64,000 nucleotides of DNA from Alkalibacterium sp. Lineage in GTDB: Bacteria > Bacillota > Bacilli > Lactobacillales > Carnobacteriaceae_A. This document shows, in pieces, positions 53,862 to 62,448 of this stretch. The DNA lies in the NCBI GenBank assembly GCA_020832185.1, contig JAFIFE010000028.1:124001-188000 (forward strand). The letters run 5' to 3'. A program made the position numbers and the translations under genes. The notes under the pieces are model-generated. The model saw only the letters and a list, made by a program, of their open reading frames with translations. It was not told the DNA's origin and searched no databases. Every line of letters starts with the position of its first letter. Position 1 is the first letter of the stretch.

Positions 53862-54710
53862 ATGTACGAAACAGGAAATGCCAAACAGATAAAAATGCAG
53901 CGAATTTTACTTTATGTGTTTTTCACTATTCTGACAATGTTAAGTATATTGCCATTTTGGATCGTTATTGTTAACTCGACACGGTCAGCTCCTGAAATTC
54001 AACAGGGTCTGTCGCTCATTCCAAGTGGAAATGCCTGGAGCAACTGGACACACTTGAGAGATAGAGGATTCAACATCTTTCAAGGATATGGAAACTCCTT
54101 TTTCATCGCAGCAAGTTCGACTATACTAAGCTTGTATTTTTCTTCTCTGACAGCATATGCGCTGATTGTATATGAGTTTAAAGGGAAAAAATTTATGTGG
54201 GGAATCATATTAATGCTTATCATGATCCCAACACAAGTAAGTATCATTGGATTCTATAGATTTATTGCCAATATCGGTTTATTAAATAACTATATTCCAT
54301 TGATTTTACCGGCCGTAGCTAGTGCACCTACTGTATTCTTTATGAAACAGTATCTGGAAACCATTTATCATCCAGCATTAGTCGACTCTGCCAGAATTGA
54401 TGGAGCCAGTGAACTCAAAATATTCCATACAATCATTTTGCCTTTAATGAGACCGGCATTAGCAACTATGGCGATATTCGGATTTATTGGTTCTTGGAAC
54501 AACTTCTTACTTCCATTGATCCTGATCAACGAACGATCAATGTACACACTTCCAATGCTGGTTCAGCTGCTGACAACAGACGGCTACAGAACAGAATTTG
54601 GAGCAATGTACATGGGTATTACGCTCTCAATCGTACCGCTGATTTTAATTTATACATTCTTATCTCGTTACATTATTGGTGGTGTAACTGCAGGTGGAGT
54701 GAAACAATAA
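53862..54710 (+). CDS. ABC sugar importer permease 2
   Basis: 282 residues, six membrane segments, EAA loop VDSARIDGASELKIFHTIILPL. MalG/UgpE type (CUT1 family). Two bases after the first permease stop; AGGAG inside that gene's end serves as its ribosome binding site. A strong terminator follows. Confidence 0.92.
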   Translation: MYETGNAKQIKMQRILLYVFFTILTMLSILPFWIVIVNSTRSAPEIQQGLSLIPSGNAWSNWTHLRDRGFNIFQGYGNSFFIAASSTILSLYFSSLTAYALIVYEFKGKKFMWGIILMLIMIPTQVSIIGFYRFIANIGLLNNYIPLILPAVASAPTVFFMKQYLETIYHPALVDSARIDGASELKIFHTIILPLMRPALATMAIFGFIGSWNNFLLPLILINERSMYTLPMLVQLLTTDGYRTEFGAMYMGITLSIVPLILIYTFLSRYIIGGVTAGGVKQ

Positions 54711-54712
54711 CT

Positions 54713-54749
54713 AAAAAAAGAGATTGCTTCATACAGCAATCTCTTTTTT
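54713..54749 (+). terminator. strong terminator of the importer operon
   Basis: AAAAAAAGAGATTGCT and AGCAATCTCTTTTTTT-type arms around a 6-base loop. Confidence 0.9.
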
Positions 54750-54835
54750 AATGCGTATGTCTTCTCTCTGTATAGATATATGTGCTAGAGTATAATTGAA
54801 AATCACTTTCTGGTGAAGATGGAGGGGTATCAATT

Positions 54836-55414
54836 ATGCCTGAGATTGAAAAAAAAGAACATGATTACCAGCCTGGAAAAGAAGAAGACATTATTGTCAA
54901 AGCAGGTAACTTCAGAGTTTATTTTCAAAATTATTATACAATTATTTCGCTAGGGAATGATCTGTTCACAGGAATACTTTATCTTTCAGGAAGTTTAGTT
55001 CAAACCTTTACAGATTTAGAGACAGTAGGAATGTATCTATACATTTTTGCAAGTTTCTTCCTATTGATGCGTCCGATACTTAAAATCATGCACAGTGTCT
55101 TTATTTACCGAGAGGAAGAATACCAGACTAAAGTTCTAGGAGAAGACACGGAAGAATCTGTTAAAAGAAGCAAAGGGCAAACTGATAAGCCGACTAAAGA
55201 GGTTGAATTGAAAAGCAATGACAAGGCAGAGAAAGATGAGCAAGAAGAGAAAGAGAGTCAAGCAGGCGACAATGAAGGGATGAGGCAGGACTTTGAAGGG
55301 GAGAAAAAAAGATCGGACGGAGCTGAAACAGAAGCAGATGAACTTACGGAAGAATCTGAAGAAATTGAAGAGGACTATAATGAAAACTATTATGGGCATG
55401 AAAAAAATGAGTAG
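54836..55414 (+). CDS. YrhK-domain membrane protein with long acidic tail
   Basis: 192 residues. Residues about 22-95 carry the YrhK pattern (NFRVYFQNYYTIISLGNDLFTGILYLSGS, quoted in part: FRVYFQNYYTIISLGND) with two membrane segments and RPILKIMH. Residues about 100-192 are a charged, low-complexity tail rich in Glu, Lys and Asp, ending EEDYNENYYGHEKNE; it should be disordered and cytosolic. YrhK proteins are usually only about 95 residues. Function of the family is unknown. GGAGGGG before the ATG. Confidence 0.75.
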   Translation: MPEIEKKEHDYQPGKEEDIIVKAGNFRVYFQNYYTIISLGNDLFTGILYLSGSLVQTFTDLETVGMYLYIFASFFLLMRPILKIMHSVFIYREEEYQTKVLGEDTEESVKRSKGQTDKPTKEVELKSNDKAEKDEQEEKESQAGDNEGMRQDFEGEKKRSDGAETEADELTEESEEIEEDYNENYYGHEKNE

Positions 55415-55437
55415 AGGCTTATCTCTACTCATTTTTT
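55401..55437. terminator. bidirectional terminator
   Basis: AAAAAATGAGTAGAG and CTCTACTCATTTTTT, perfect 15-bp stem. It overlaps the stop codon of the YrhK-domain gene and ends spx on the other strand. Confidence 0.88.
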
Positions 55438-55846
55438 ATGCTGTTTCTTCAATTGCCAATTTGCGGTGGATTTCAGCTAGTTCCAGTTCTCTCACTTTTC
55501 GAGGAAGGAAACATCGAATCTCTTCTTCGTTGTATCCGATTTGCAGGCGTCTATCGTCCATAATGATTGGTCGACGGATTAAACTAGGCTGGGTTTCAAA
55601 TAATTCCAGTAATTCATTTAAGGACAGATCTTCAATATCTTTAGTTAAACTCTGATAAGCTTGAGAACGATAAGAAATAAGTTCGCTTGTTCCTTCTTCA
55701 GTCAGGCTCAGTATTTGTTTGATTTCGTCTTTGGTTAGAGGTTCATGAAATATGTTTTTTTCAGTAAAGTCTAAGTTTTGTTCTTCTAACCACGCTTTGG
55801 CTTTTCGGCAAGATGTGCAACTTGGAGATACATATAATGTAATCAT
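55436..55846 (-). CDS. spxA: Spx/SpxA-type redox regulator (ArsC family)
   Basis: 136 residues. ArsC-like thioredoxin fold with the redox switch CTSC near residue 10-13 ([17 protein letters not shown]), [25 protein letters not shown], including the Arg-Pro that contacts RNA polymerase alpha. Spx activates thiol-stress genes such as trxB when its CXXC is oxidised. Last residues [15 protein letters not shown]. Promoter at 55935-55963 on the minus strand. Confidence 0.93.
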   Translation of the reverse strand: MITLYVSPSCTSCRKAKAWLEEQNLDFTEKNIFHEPLTKDEIKQILSLTEEGTSELISYRSQAYQSLTKDIEDLSLNELLELFETQPSLIRRPIIMDDRRLQIGYNEEEIRCFLPRKVRELELAEIHRKLAIEETA

Positions 55847-56136
55847 TAGTCATTACCCCTTTATGAATGGTTGTCCACTTATTTTATGTAAGAAAAGTTA
55901 AGTGGTAAAATGTGAACGTTTTGTTACAATTCCTATTCTAAGAGTAAAACCACAAAAAATCAACATCATTTGACACTTTTTCGTCACAAATGCCTATTTT
56001 TAATGTTAGAAATCAATCTGTCACACATTTGTCACATTGTTTTAATGCGCACAAATGATCAGACTCAGTACTTATTCTCGCTTTGATATCTGTTTAAGAG
56101 TAAAATGAACATACTAAAGAATAATAGGAGGGCACT
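55847..56136. other. divergent spx / aldo-keto reductase promoter region
   Basis: AT-rich. spx promoter on the minus strand: TTGATT (55963-55958), 17-base spacer, TAGAAT (55940-55935). GTCACA occurs three times (55983, 56020, 56031), within longer copies resembling GTCACAAATG; candidate regulator sites. No convincing promoter for the reductase was found. Confidence 0.5.
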
Positions 56137-57048
56137 ATGAAAACAATTGAATTAGGCAAAACTGGCCTGCAGATCTCAGAAGTCGCACTAGGGTGTATGC
56201 GAATGGATAAATTAAGTAAGTCGGATGCAACAGCCGTGCTGGAAGCCTCTAAAGAAGCTGGAATAAATTTTTATGATCATGCAGACATCTATGGCAAGGG
56301 CGAATCTGAGAAACGCTTTGCTGAAGCGATTAAAGATACATCGATAAAAAGAGAAGATATTATCCTGCAGTCTAAAGCAGGGATTCGTTCAGGCTTTTAT
56401 GATTTTTCCAAAGAGCATATTATAAAATCGGTAGATGGGATTTTAAAGAGACTTGAGACAGATTATATTGATGTGTTCTTACTTCACCGTCCAGATGCCT
56501 TAGTTGAACCTGAAGAAGTAGCTGAAGCGTTTGATCAGTTACGTGCATCAGGTAAAGTGAAACAGTTTGGAGTAAGCAACCATAGTCCGAACCAGATCGA
56601 GTTACTGAAAAAGTATGTCAAACAGACTATTGTTGCGAATCAGCTGCAAATGAGTGTTATGCATACGGGTATGATAGATGCAGGGGTACAGGTCAACACG
56701 AAGCATGAGGCATCCATCGATCATGACCGCGCCATTTTGGATTATTGCCGTCTGAATGACATTACTGTTCAACCATGGTCGCCAGTTCAGGGGTCAAAAG
56801 GTGTGTTTCTAAACCATTCTGATTACAGTGACATCAATGAGACGTTAAAATCAGTCTCTGAAAAGTACGAGACGAATCACGAAGCGCTGGCTATCGCATG
56901 GCTGCTGAGACACCCAGCTCAGATGCAGGTCATTTTAGGAACGATGACTCCAGACCGCATTAAAAATTACGCCTCTGCCTCAGGAATAGAGTTAAGCAGG
57001 GAAGACTGGTATGCCATTTACAGAGGAGCAGGTAATCAGCTACCTTAA
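56137..57048 (+). CDS. aldo/keto reductase (YdhF-like)
   Basis: 303 residues. TIM-barrel NADPH-dependent oxidoreductase. Catalytic Asp/Tyr in FYDHADIYGKGESE, Lys in LQSKAG, His in LLHRPD; the cofactor region near the C-terminus reads ILGTMTPDRIKNYASA. E. coli YdhF is the closest named relative by motif. AGGAGGG before the ATG. Reduces an aldehyde or ketone; natural substrate unknown. Confidence 0.9.
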   Translation: MKTIELGKTGLQISEVALGCMRMDKLSKSDATAVLEASKEAGINFYDHADIYGKGESEKRFAEAIKDTSIKREDIILQSKAGIRSGFYDFSKEHIIKSVDGILKRLETDYIDVFLLHRPDALVEPEEVAEAFDQLRASGKVKQFGVSNHSPNQIELLKKYVKQTIVANQLQMSVMHTGMIDAGVQVNTKHEASIDHDRAILDYCRLNDITVQPWSPVQGSKGVFLNHSDYSDINETLKSVSEKYETNHEALAIAWLLRHPAQMQVILGTMTPDRIKNYASASGIELSREDWYAIYRGAGNQLP

Positions 57049-57145
57049 AGCAATGCAAGTGATAAATAGCATGGGTTTTATCTGACAATCAGTGTAGTGA
57101 GTGTTATACTATTAGAGTAAGATCAATACGAAGGGAGTTCTTTAA

Positions 57146-57448
57146 ATGATAGAAGATATTAAGAAAGCTTTATTAGTAGGAGTAGGATCAACAGCGATTG
57201 CGCTGGAAAAAGCTGTTGAGCAGGTAGACAAACTGGTCAGTCGTGGGAAATTGACGGTAGCTGAAGGCAAAAAGTTAACAGAAGAGTTGATTCAAAGAAA
57301 AAATAGAGATGTATCTTTAGAAGAAAAAGAAACTCTGGAAGCTATATTACTTGAAATGAATGTAGCCCAACGTAAAGATATCGAAGATTTAGAAGCTAAA
57401 GTAGAAGAGCTTGAACGAAAAATAACAGATAAATCAACAGAAGCATAA
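57146..57448 (+). CDS. phasin-like (PhaF/PhaI-type) small protein
   Basis: 100 residues, almost all helix: IEDIKKALLVGVGSTAIALEKAVEQVDKLVSRGKLTVAEGKKLTEEL, then a C-terminal coiled coil (DIEDLEAKVEELERKITDK). The first half matches the phasin-like domain found in Firmicutes next to aarF. True phasins coat polyhydroxyalkanoate granules; here a role in membrane-lipid or AarF biology is more likely, but is only inference. AAGGGAG before the ATG. Confidence 0.8.
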   Translation: MIEDIKKALLVGVGSTAIALEKAVEQVDKLVSRGKLTVAEGKKLTEELIQRKNRDVSLEEKETLEAILLEMNVAQRKDIEDLEAKVEELERKITDKSTEA

Positions 57449-57450
57449 AT

Positions 57451-57489
57451 AAAAGGTGTTGATCATAATCCTGGTCAGCACCTCTTTTT
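57451..57489 (+). terminator. internal hairpin between phasin-like gene and aarF
   Basis: AAAGGTGTTGA pairs with TCAGCACCTCTTT; a T-run follows. It sits 25 bases before the aarF start, so it may be a partial terminator inside the operon. Confidence 0.65.
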
Positions 57490-57512
57490 AACTTGAGAGA
57501 GGAGGCACACCG

Positions 57513-59108
57513 TTGAAAAGTAACCGTGAACGTTTAACAGAGATTGCATCCGTCTTAGCATCTTACGGATTCGGTCATATTTACCGGACAAGAGTAAGAA
57601 CAAAGCACAAAGAACAGGACGCGACTAACCTTAGATTAGCATTTGAAGAACTGGGACCGAGCTTTATCAAAATCGGTCAGATTATATCTACTAGACAAGA
57701 TTTGCTCCCCCCTAGTTATATTCGAGAAATGTCGAAATTAAGAGATGATGCGCCTCCTTTTCCTTACAAAGACATCAGACGTATTTTTAAAGAAGATTTT
57801 AAAGAAGAACTAGAAGACGTGTTTGAATGGGTCGACGAATCCCCTCTTGCTAGTGCGTCCGTTGCACAAGTACATAAAGCAAGGTTTCATACGGGTGAAG
57901 AAGTGGTCATCAAAGTTCAAAGACCGGAAATTGAAGAAAATTTATTGAGAGACATTCAGTTATTCTCGCGTATTGTTTCTATGGCTCCCGAGACGGTTAA
58001 AGAAATGCTCGTTGATGCCAAGGCGGCGTTCAAAGAAATTGAAGAAACCACTAAACGGGAACTGGATTTTAGAAACGAGGGACAGGCTCTAGTTAAGTTC
58101 AGACATTTAAACCAGGAATTGGATGCAGTAGCTGCACCTAAGCCTTATTTAAATTACACCTCAAAGAGAGTGCTTGTTGAAGACCATATTGAAGGAATTA
58201 GAGGATTGAATCTTCAGAAGATCAGAGAAGAAGGGTACAACAAGCAGGATATTGCTGAGAAGCTGGTCTATTCTTTTTTATCTCAAATATTCAAAGATGG
58301 GTTCTTCCATGGGGATCCTCACCCTGGAAACCTCATTATTAAAGAAAAACACATTGTATTTATTGACTTTGGGATTGTAGGAGAATTATCGGATTCGGTA
58401 AAAGATGATTTAATTAAGTTGATGAGAGCCATTGTTTTTGAGGATATCGATCAGCTGATGAACCTTCTTTTACAGATGGCTATAACCAAGCAGAAGGTCG
58501 ACCGGTTTGCATTCAGTGAAGACTTACATGATTTTTATCAATCATACATTTCTAAAAGTTTTGGACAAATCGATTTAAGCACTTTTTTTGCTGATGTTTT
58601 ACATGTGACGCATAAATACAAAATGGTTATGCCGAACGACTTTATTTTACTAGCTAAAGCCCTGACTATTCTAGAAGGCGTTGTGAGTGATATTCATCCT
58701 GATATCAATATCATGCAGATAGCGTCTACCTATATTAAAGCAAGTGACGACATTAGTCTGATCGACTCAATTTCTAAAGAAAAACTGAAAATCGGTGCTT
58801 ATCAGTTAGCACTTGATTCGGTTAAATTACCTTCAAGCATCAAAAGAGCACTGGATACGTTAAATAATGGCCGAATGATGGTGCATATAGATCTCGTTCA
58901 CTTTGAAGAAAAGTGGCGTGAAGTAAATAAAATGGTCAATAGATTGGTGTTTGCACTTATTGTTGCTGCTTTGATCATTGCTTCTTCCGTTATTTTTGTC
59001 ATGTCTGAAGGAGCGGGCGTCTCGTTTTTCGCGATTGCCATATTTATTGGCGCCGGTGTAATGGCTCTTTGGCTGCTCATTTCTATCATAAGATCGGGAA
59101 CCCTGTAG
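57513..59108 (+). CDS. AarF/UbiB (ABC1) family atypical kinase
   Basis: 531 residues from TTG 57513 behind AGAGGAGG. KxGQ motif in GPSFIKIGQIISTRQDLLP, Ala-rich loop ASASVAQVHKARF (in place of the P-loop), catalytic HGDPHPGNL and FIDFGIVGEL, and two C-terminal membrane segments (about 470-530). UbiB-family proteins bind ADP/ATP and act in prenyl-lipid (quinone) metabolism or lipid transport. The organism shows no ubiquinone genes here, so the lipid partner is open. Confidence 0.9.
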   Translation: MKSNRERLTEIASVLASYGFGHIYRTRVRTKHKEQDATNLRLAFEELGPSFIKIGQIISTRQDLLPPSYIREMSKLRDDAPPFPYKDIRRIFKEDFKEELEDVFEWVDESPLASASVAQVHKARFHTGEEVVIKVQRPEIEENLLRDIQLFSRIVSMAPETVKEMLVDAKAAFKEIEETTKRELDFRNEGQALVKFRHLNQELDAVAAPKPYLNYTSKRVLVEDHIEGIRGLNLQKIREEGYNKQDIAEKLVYSFLSQIFKDGFFHGDPHPGNLIIKEKHIVFIDFGIVGELSDSVKDDLIKLMRAIVFEDIDQLMNLLLQMAITKQKVDRFAFSEDLHDFYQSYISKSFGQIDLSTFFADVLHVTHKYKMVMPNDFILLAKALTILEGVVSDIHPDINIMQIASTYIKASDDISLIDSISKEKLKIGAYQLALDSVKLPSSIKRALDTLNNGRMMVHIDLVHFEEKWREVNKMVNRLVFALIVAALIIASSVIFVMSEGAGVSFFAIAIFIGAGVMALWLLISIIRSGTL

Positions 59109-59163
59109 CGGGTCACATTACCATTTGACCAGGACTCAGGACTATTGAAAGGAGTGTTACTCT

Positions 59164-60138
59164 ATGACGATTAAAATCCGCACTGCAAAAATGGTGTTAG
59201 CCACACTCCTTTCAATATATATAGCCAATCTTCTTCAGTTGGAACATACACTGGCCGCTGGGATCATAGCTATTCTCAGCCTGCTTGACACTAAAAGAGC
59301 CTCATTTGTTACCGCGTTCAAACGATTGCTGTCAACGCTGACAGCCTTCATGATTGCCTCCATTGTTTTTTGCTTTGTCGGTTTTACTATTCCGGCTTTT
59401 GCGATTTACCTTATGTTCTATGTGCCGATTGCCTACCGGTTTGATTTGCAAGTCGGCATTGCCCCTTGCTCGGTGTTAGTGACCCATTTCATCGGTGCGG
59501 CGAGTATTGCGCTGGCCTGGCAGGTTAATGGGTTGTTACTGATGTTTATTGGTGCATCATCAGCTTTGCTATTTAATTCGTGGATGCCCTCCAGTAAAAG
59601 TGAGCTGGAAGAAAGCAAGGTCAGTATAGATGAGAATTTAAGAGTCATTCTGAGAGCTATTTCTACACTTTTATTTGGAAGAGAGCTGGATATTAAGCTG
59701 GGTACGAAAATAACTCAAGTCGAAAAGATGATCGAACACACTAAAAATACAGCGTTGATCGATTATGATAATCAATTGTTTCGAAAAAATGATTACAGTA
59801 TCAGGTATCTTCAAATGCGTCAGCAGCAGCTTGTACTGATCAAGAAGATGTCCTTTTCTCTGCAGCATGTGACTCTGGGGACGGTTCAATCTAGAATATT
59901 AGCTGAGCTGTTTTTTGATACAGCTGAACAGTTGAACGAAAAAAATACAGGGCTGCTGCTTTTAAGTAATATAGCGACACTGTATAAGGAATTCAGGCAG
60001 TCTGAGCTGCCTAAAACACGTGAGGAATTTGAAAGTAGAGCATACCTGTTTCAGCTGCTTCATGATGTTGAAGAACTCATTGAAGTTAAGCGGGCATTCT
60101 TTACTGATAAAGAAGATAGTGAAGACGAAGAAAAGTGA
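59164..60138 (+). CDS. aromatic acid exporter family (ArAE/DUF939) membrane protein
   Basis: 324 residues. Four to five membrane segments in residues 10-145 (KIRTAKMVLATLLSIYIANLL; LSLLDTKRASFVTAFKRLLSTL, in part), then a helical cytosolic C-terminal domain (about 150-320). This is the Firmicute half-size ArAE_1 type (YqjA-like) relative of FusC/AaeB exporters. AAGGAG before the ATG; 55 bases after aarF. Substrate unknown. Acidic tail DKEDSEDEEK. Confidence 0.83.
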   Translation: MTIKIRTAKMVLATLLSIYIANLLQLEHTLAAGIIAILSLLDTKRASFVTAFKRLLSTLTAFMIASIVFCFVGFTIPAFAIYLMFYVPIAYRFDLQVGIAPCSVLVTHFIGAASIALAWQVNGLLLMFIGASSALLFNSWMPSSKSELEESKVSIDENLRVILRAISTLLFGRELDIKLGTKITQVEKMIEHTKNTALIDYDNQLFRKNDYSIRYLQMRQQQLVLIKKMSFSLQHVTLGTVQSRILAELFFDTAEQLNEKNTGLLLLSNIATLYKEFRQSELPKTREEFESRAYLFQLLHDVEELIEVKRAFFTDKEDSEDEEK

Positions 60139-60180
60139 CGAGCAGCTCCAATTTCTGGAGGACTGCTCGTCACTTTTTTT
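60131..60180. terminator. bidirectional terminator
   Basis: AAAAGTGACGAGCAG pairs with CTGCTCGTCACTTTT, with inner CTCC/GGAG, between convergent operons; T7 run on the plus side. The tip overlaps the last codons of the minus-strand gene. Confidence 0.88.
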
Positions 60181-60577
60181 AGTCTTCATCTCTTAAAGCA
60201 ATAGGTTTATCTAGAATTTCTTTATAAACAATAGCCTGCTTTAAATTTTGCTTGTTAAAAGTAACAGATGTGTTTTTCTTCTTCGTTTTCTTTGATGAAG
60301 AAAGGGTAACAACACCTTGAATCATATTCTGTTCAGGTTTTTTTCTATCATAACGCTGGTATTGTTCACGTTTCGCTCTTTGTTCACGAATAGGGCGATT
60401 GTTCTTTTTGCTCTTTTTCGGAGCATTACGTTTCTCAGCTTCGACATCATCGCCAGCCAGTCTTTCGTGCTGACTTTTAGCGTTTGCTTTTGTTGATTTC
60501 ACAAACAGAGAAGCCACACTCGAGACAATGAGGAAGAAAACGAAAAGTTGAATGATCCATACGATTAAGAAGTTCAT
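60179..60577 (-). CDS. membrane-anchored basic protein in the flotillin operon
   Basis: 132 residues. One N-terminal membrane segment (about 3-24), then a strongly basic hydrophilic part with many Lys/Arg (EKRNAPKKSKKNNRPIREQRAKREQ, in part) and a more ordered C-terminal stretch (VTFNKQNLKQAIVYKEILDKPIALRDED). Third gene after nfeD and floA, 5 bases after floA. Many Firmicutes have a small gene here, but I do not recognise a named family. Possibly a partner of the flotillin domains. Confidence 0.7.
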   Translation of the reverse strand: MNFLIVWIIQLFVFFLIVSSVASLFVKSTKANAKSQHERLAGDDVEAEKRNAPKKSKKNNRPIREQRAKREQYQRYDRKKPEQNMIQGVVTLSSSKKTKKKNTSVTFNKQNLKQAIVYKEILDKPIALRDED

Positions 60578-60582
60578 TTATA

Positions 60583-61578
60583 TCACTCTTCTTCTTGGTT
60601 TGACTGTTCTGAAATGGCTGATCTCATATCTGAGTCGGCATTGATGTTTTTCATTTTATAATAATCCATTACACCAATGTTTCCGCTTCTTAAGGCTTCA
60701 GCCATAGCAAGTGGAACTTTAGCTTCCGCTTCGACCACTCTGGCACGCATTTTCTGAGTCTCTGCACGCATTTCCTGTTCTTGAGCAATCGCCATAGAGC
60801 GACGTTCCTCTGCTTTAGCCTGGGCAATGTTTTTATCTGCTTCAGCTTGTTCAGTTTGAAGTTTTGCACCGATATTACGGCCGACATCTACATCCGCGAT
60901 GTCAATGGATAAGATTTCAAAGGCTGTTCCTGAATCCAGGCCTTTACCCAGCACTGTTTTGGAAATCATATCAGGATTTTCCAGCACGTCCGAGTGCTTA
61001 TCTGCTGAACCGACTGTTGTAACGACACCTTCACCTACACGGGCAATGATCGTATCTTCACCTGCACCACCGACTAAACGTTCGATGTTTGCACGTACGG
61101 TTACTTTTGCTTTGGCAATAATTTCGATTCCGTCTTTAGCCACTGCTGCGATATCTGGAGTGACGATTACGATAGGGTTAACTGACATTTGAACAGCTTC
61201 GAATACATTTCTACCGGCCAGATCTATGGCAGCTGCTTTTTCAAATTCCAGATCGATTTCTGCTCTGTGTGATGCAATCAATGCATCAATGACTAAATTG
61301 ACATTCCCACCTGCTAAAAAGTGAGCTTCCAATTCGTTTGTTGTTAAATCAAGTCCTGCTTTTGTTGCTTTGATTAAAGGACGAATGATTTGAGACGGAC
61401 TAACTTGACGTAGTCTCATACCAACTAACGTGCCGATTCCTACTTTAACTCCCGAAAAGTATGCCGTAATCCATAACCCGACTGGGACAAAGCGTAAAAA
61501 GATGCTGATAAATATTAAGATAATTACCGCAGTAATTATTATTCCTACAAAACCATTACCTAAAAGATCCATAGTCAT
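60583..61578 (-). CDS. floA: flotillin-like protein FloA
   Basis: 331 residues. N-terminal membrane hairpin (about 8-45), SPFH/PHB domain ([37 protein letters not shown], in part) and a C-terminal helical region rich in Ala/Glu ([21 protein letters not shown] region). FloA organises functional membrane microdomains that hold signalling and secretion complexes. NfeD is encoded 5 bases upstream, its regular partner. The nearby AarF and exporter genes also concern membrane lipids. Confidence 0.95.
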   Translation of the reverse strand: MTMDLLGNGFVGIIITAVIILIFISIFLRFVPVGLWITAYFSGVKVGIGTLVGMRLRQVSPSQIIRPLIKATKAGLDLTTNELEAHFLAGGNVNLVIDALIASHRAEIDLEFEKAAAIDLAGRNVFEAVQMSVNPIVIVTPDIAAVAKDGIEIIAKAKVTVRANIERLVGGAGEDTIIARVGEGVVTTVGSADKHSDVLENPDMISKTVLGKGLDSGTAFEILSIDIADVDVGRNIGAKLQTEQAEADKNIAQAKAEERRSMAIAQEQEMRAETQKMRARVVEAEAKVPLAMAEALRSGNIGVMDYYKMKNINADSDMRSAISEQSNQEEE

Positions 61579-61583
61579 TTCTC

Positions 61584-62195
61584 CTATCTATTTTTTCTAA
61601 CTGTTATTTTTGTGCCTTGTACTTTTTCGACAACGACGGTTGTATCTTTTGAAATGTGACCATCTACACTTAATACATCATAAGCATGAGGGTCGTCACC
61701 GAATGCGACTTTTCCAGATGGACGTAATGGAGTCAATGCGATGCCATCCAGTCCGACTGTAATAGACTGCTTCGAATTGTCTGTGTCAGTCTTTGTAGAT
61801 ATATCCTTGAGATTAGTCTGTAAAATCAGCTTGTTAACGTTAGCTAGTGAATAGCCGTTTTTAATCAGGTAAAACACAACGCCTGAGGTTATAACGACGG
61901 ATAAGCTCAAATCTCTAACTGTCTGACCAATGTCACCGATTGTCAGATATAAACCTGAAATCAGCAGGATAATTCCAACAATACCAGCCAATCCAAACTC
62001 CGGAACGAATATTTCAAAAACGATCAATAGCAAACCGGCTGTAAAGAGTATCACTGGTAACCATGTTTCAATTCCGATAAATCTAAAATAGACGGCTAAA
62101 CTAATGAGTGTCAGGCCCGTTCCACTTTTAACGAAAGGTGTGAGAATGGCCAATGCCACACCTATAAACCCTAATCCTAGTAGTAATCCTTCCAT
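61584..62195 (-). CDS. NfeD-type membrane protein (short form)
   Basis: 203 residues from ATG 62195, 8 bases after GGAGGAGG; the frame is open to 62246 without a site. Four to five membrane segments (about 1-120) and a C-terminal OB-fold domain ([27 protein letters not shown], in part) that ends [18 protein letters not shown]. The ClpP-like protease part of long NfeD proteins is absent. Works with FloA. Confidence 0.9.
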   Translation of the reverse strand: MEGLLLGLGFIGVALAILTPFVKSGTGLTLISLAVYFRFIGIETWLPVILFTAGLLLIVFEIFVPEFGLAGIVGIILLISGLYLTIGDIGQTVRDLSLSVVITSGVVFYLIKNGYSLANVNKLILQTNLKDISTKTDTDNSKQSITVGLDGIALTPLRPSGKVAFGDDPHAYDVLSVDGHISKDTTVVVEKVQGTKITVRKNR

Positions 62196-62448
62196 AAATT
62201 TTGCCTCCTCCCCGTAGTATTCAAGGTTACCTGGTTGCACTTTCATAATACCATTTTAAGCGTGCAATGTCATCGGTCTCAAGCCCGACAACACTATTTA
62301 TAGTCATTCTTATATGAGAGAACGGATAAGAGAAATTATTTGGTAATGTAGCTACTGTAGGTTACAATAATAATAAGGCTAGCTTTATATTAAAAATATT
62401 AAGGTAAGATTAGAATGTTAGGCAACTGTCTAAAAAAGGGGGATTTGT

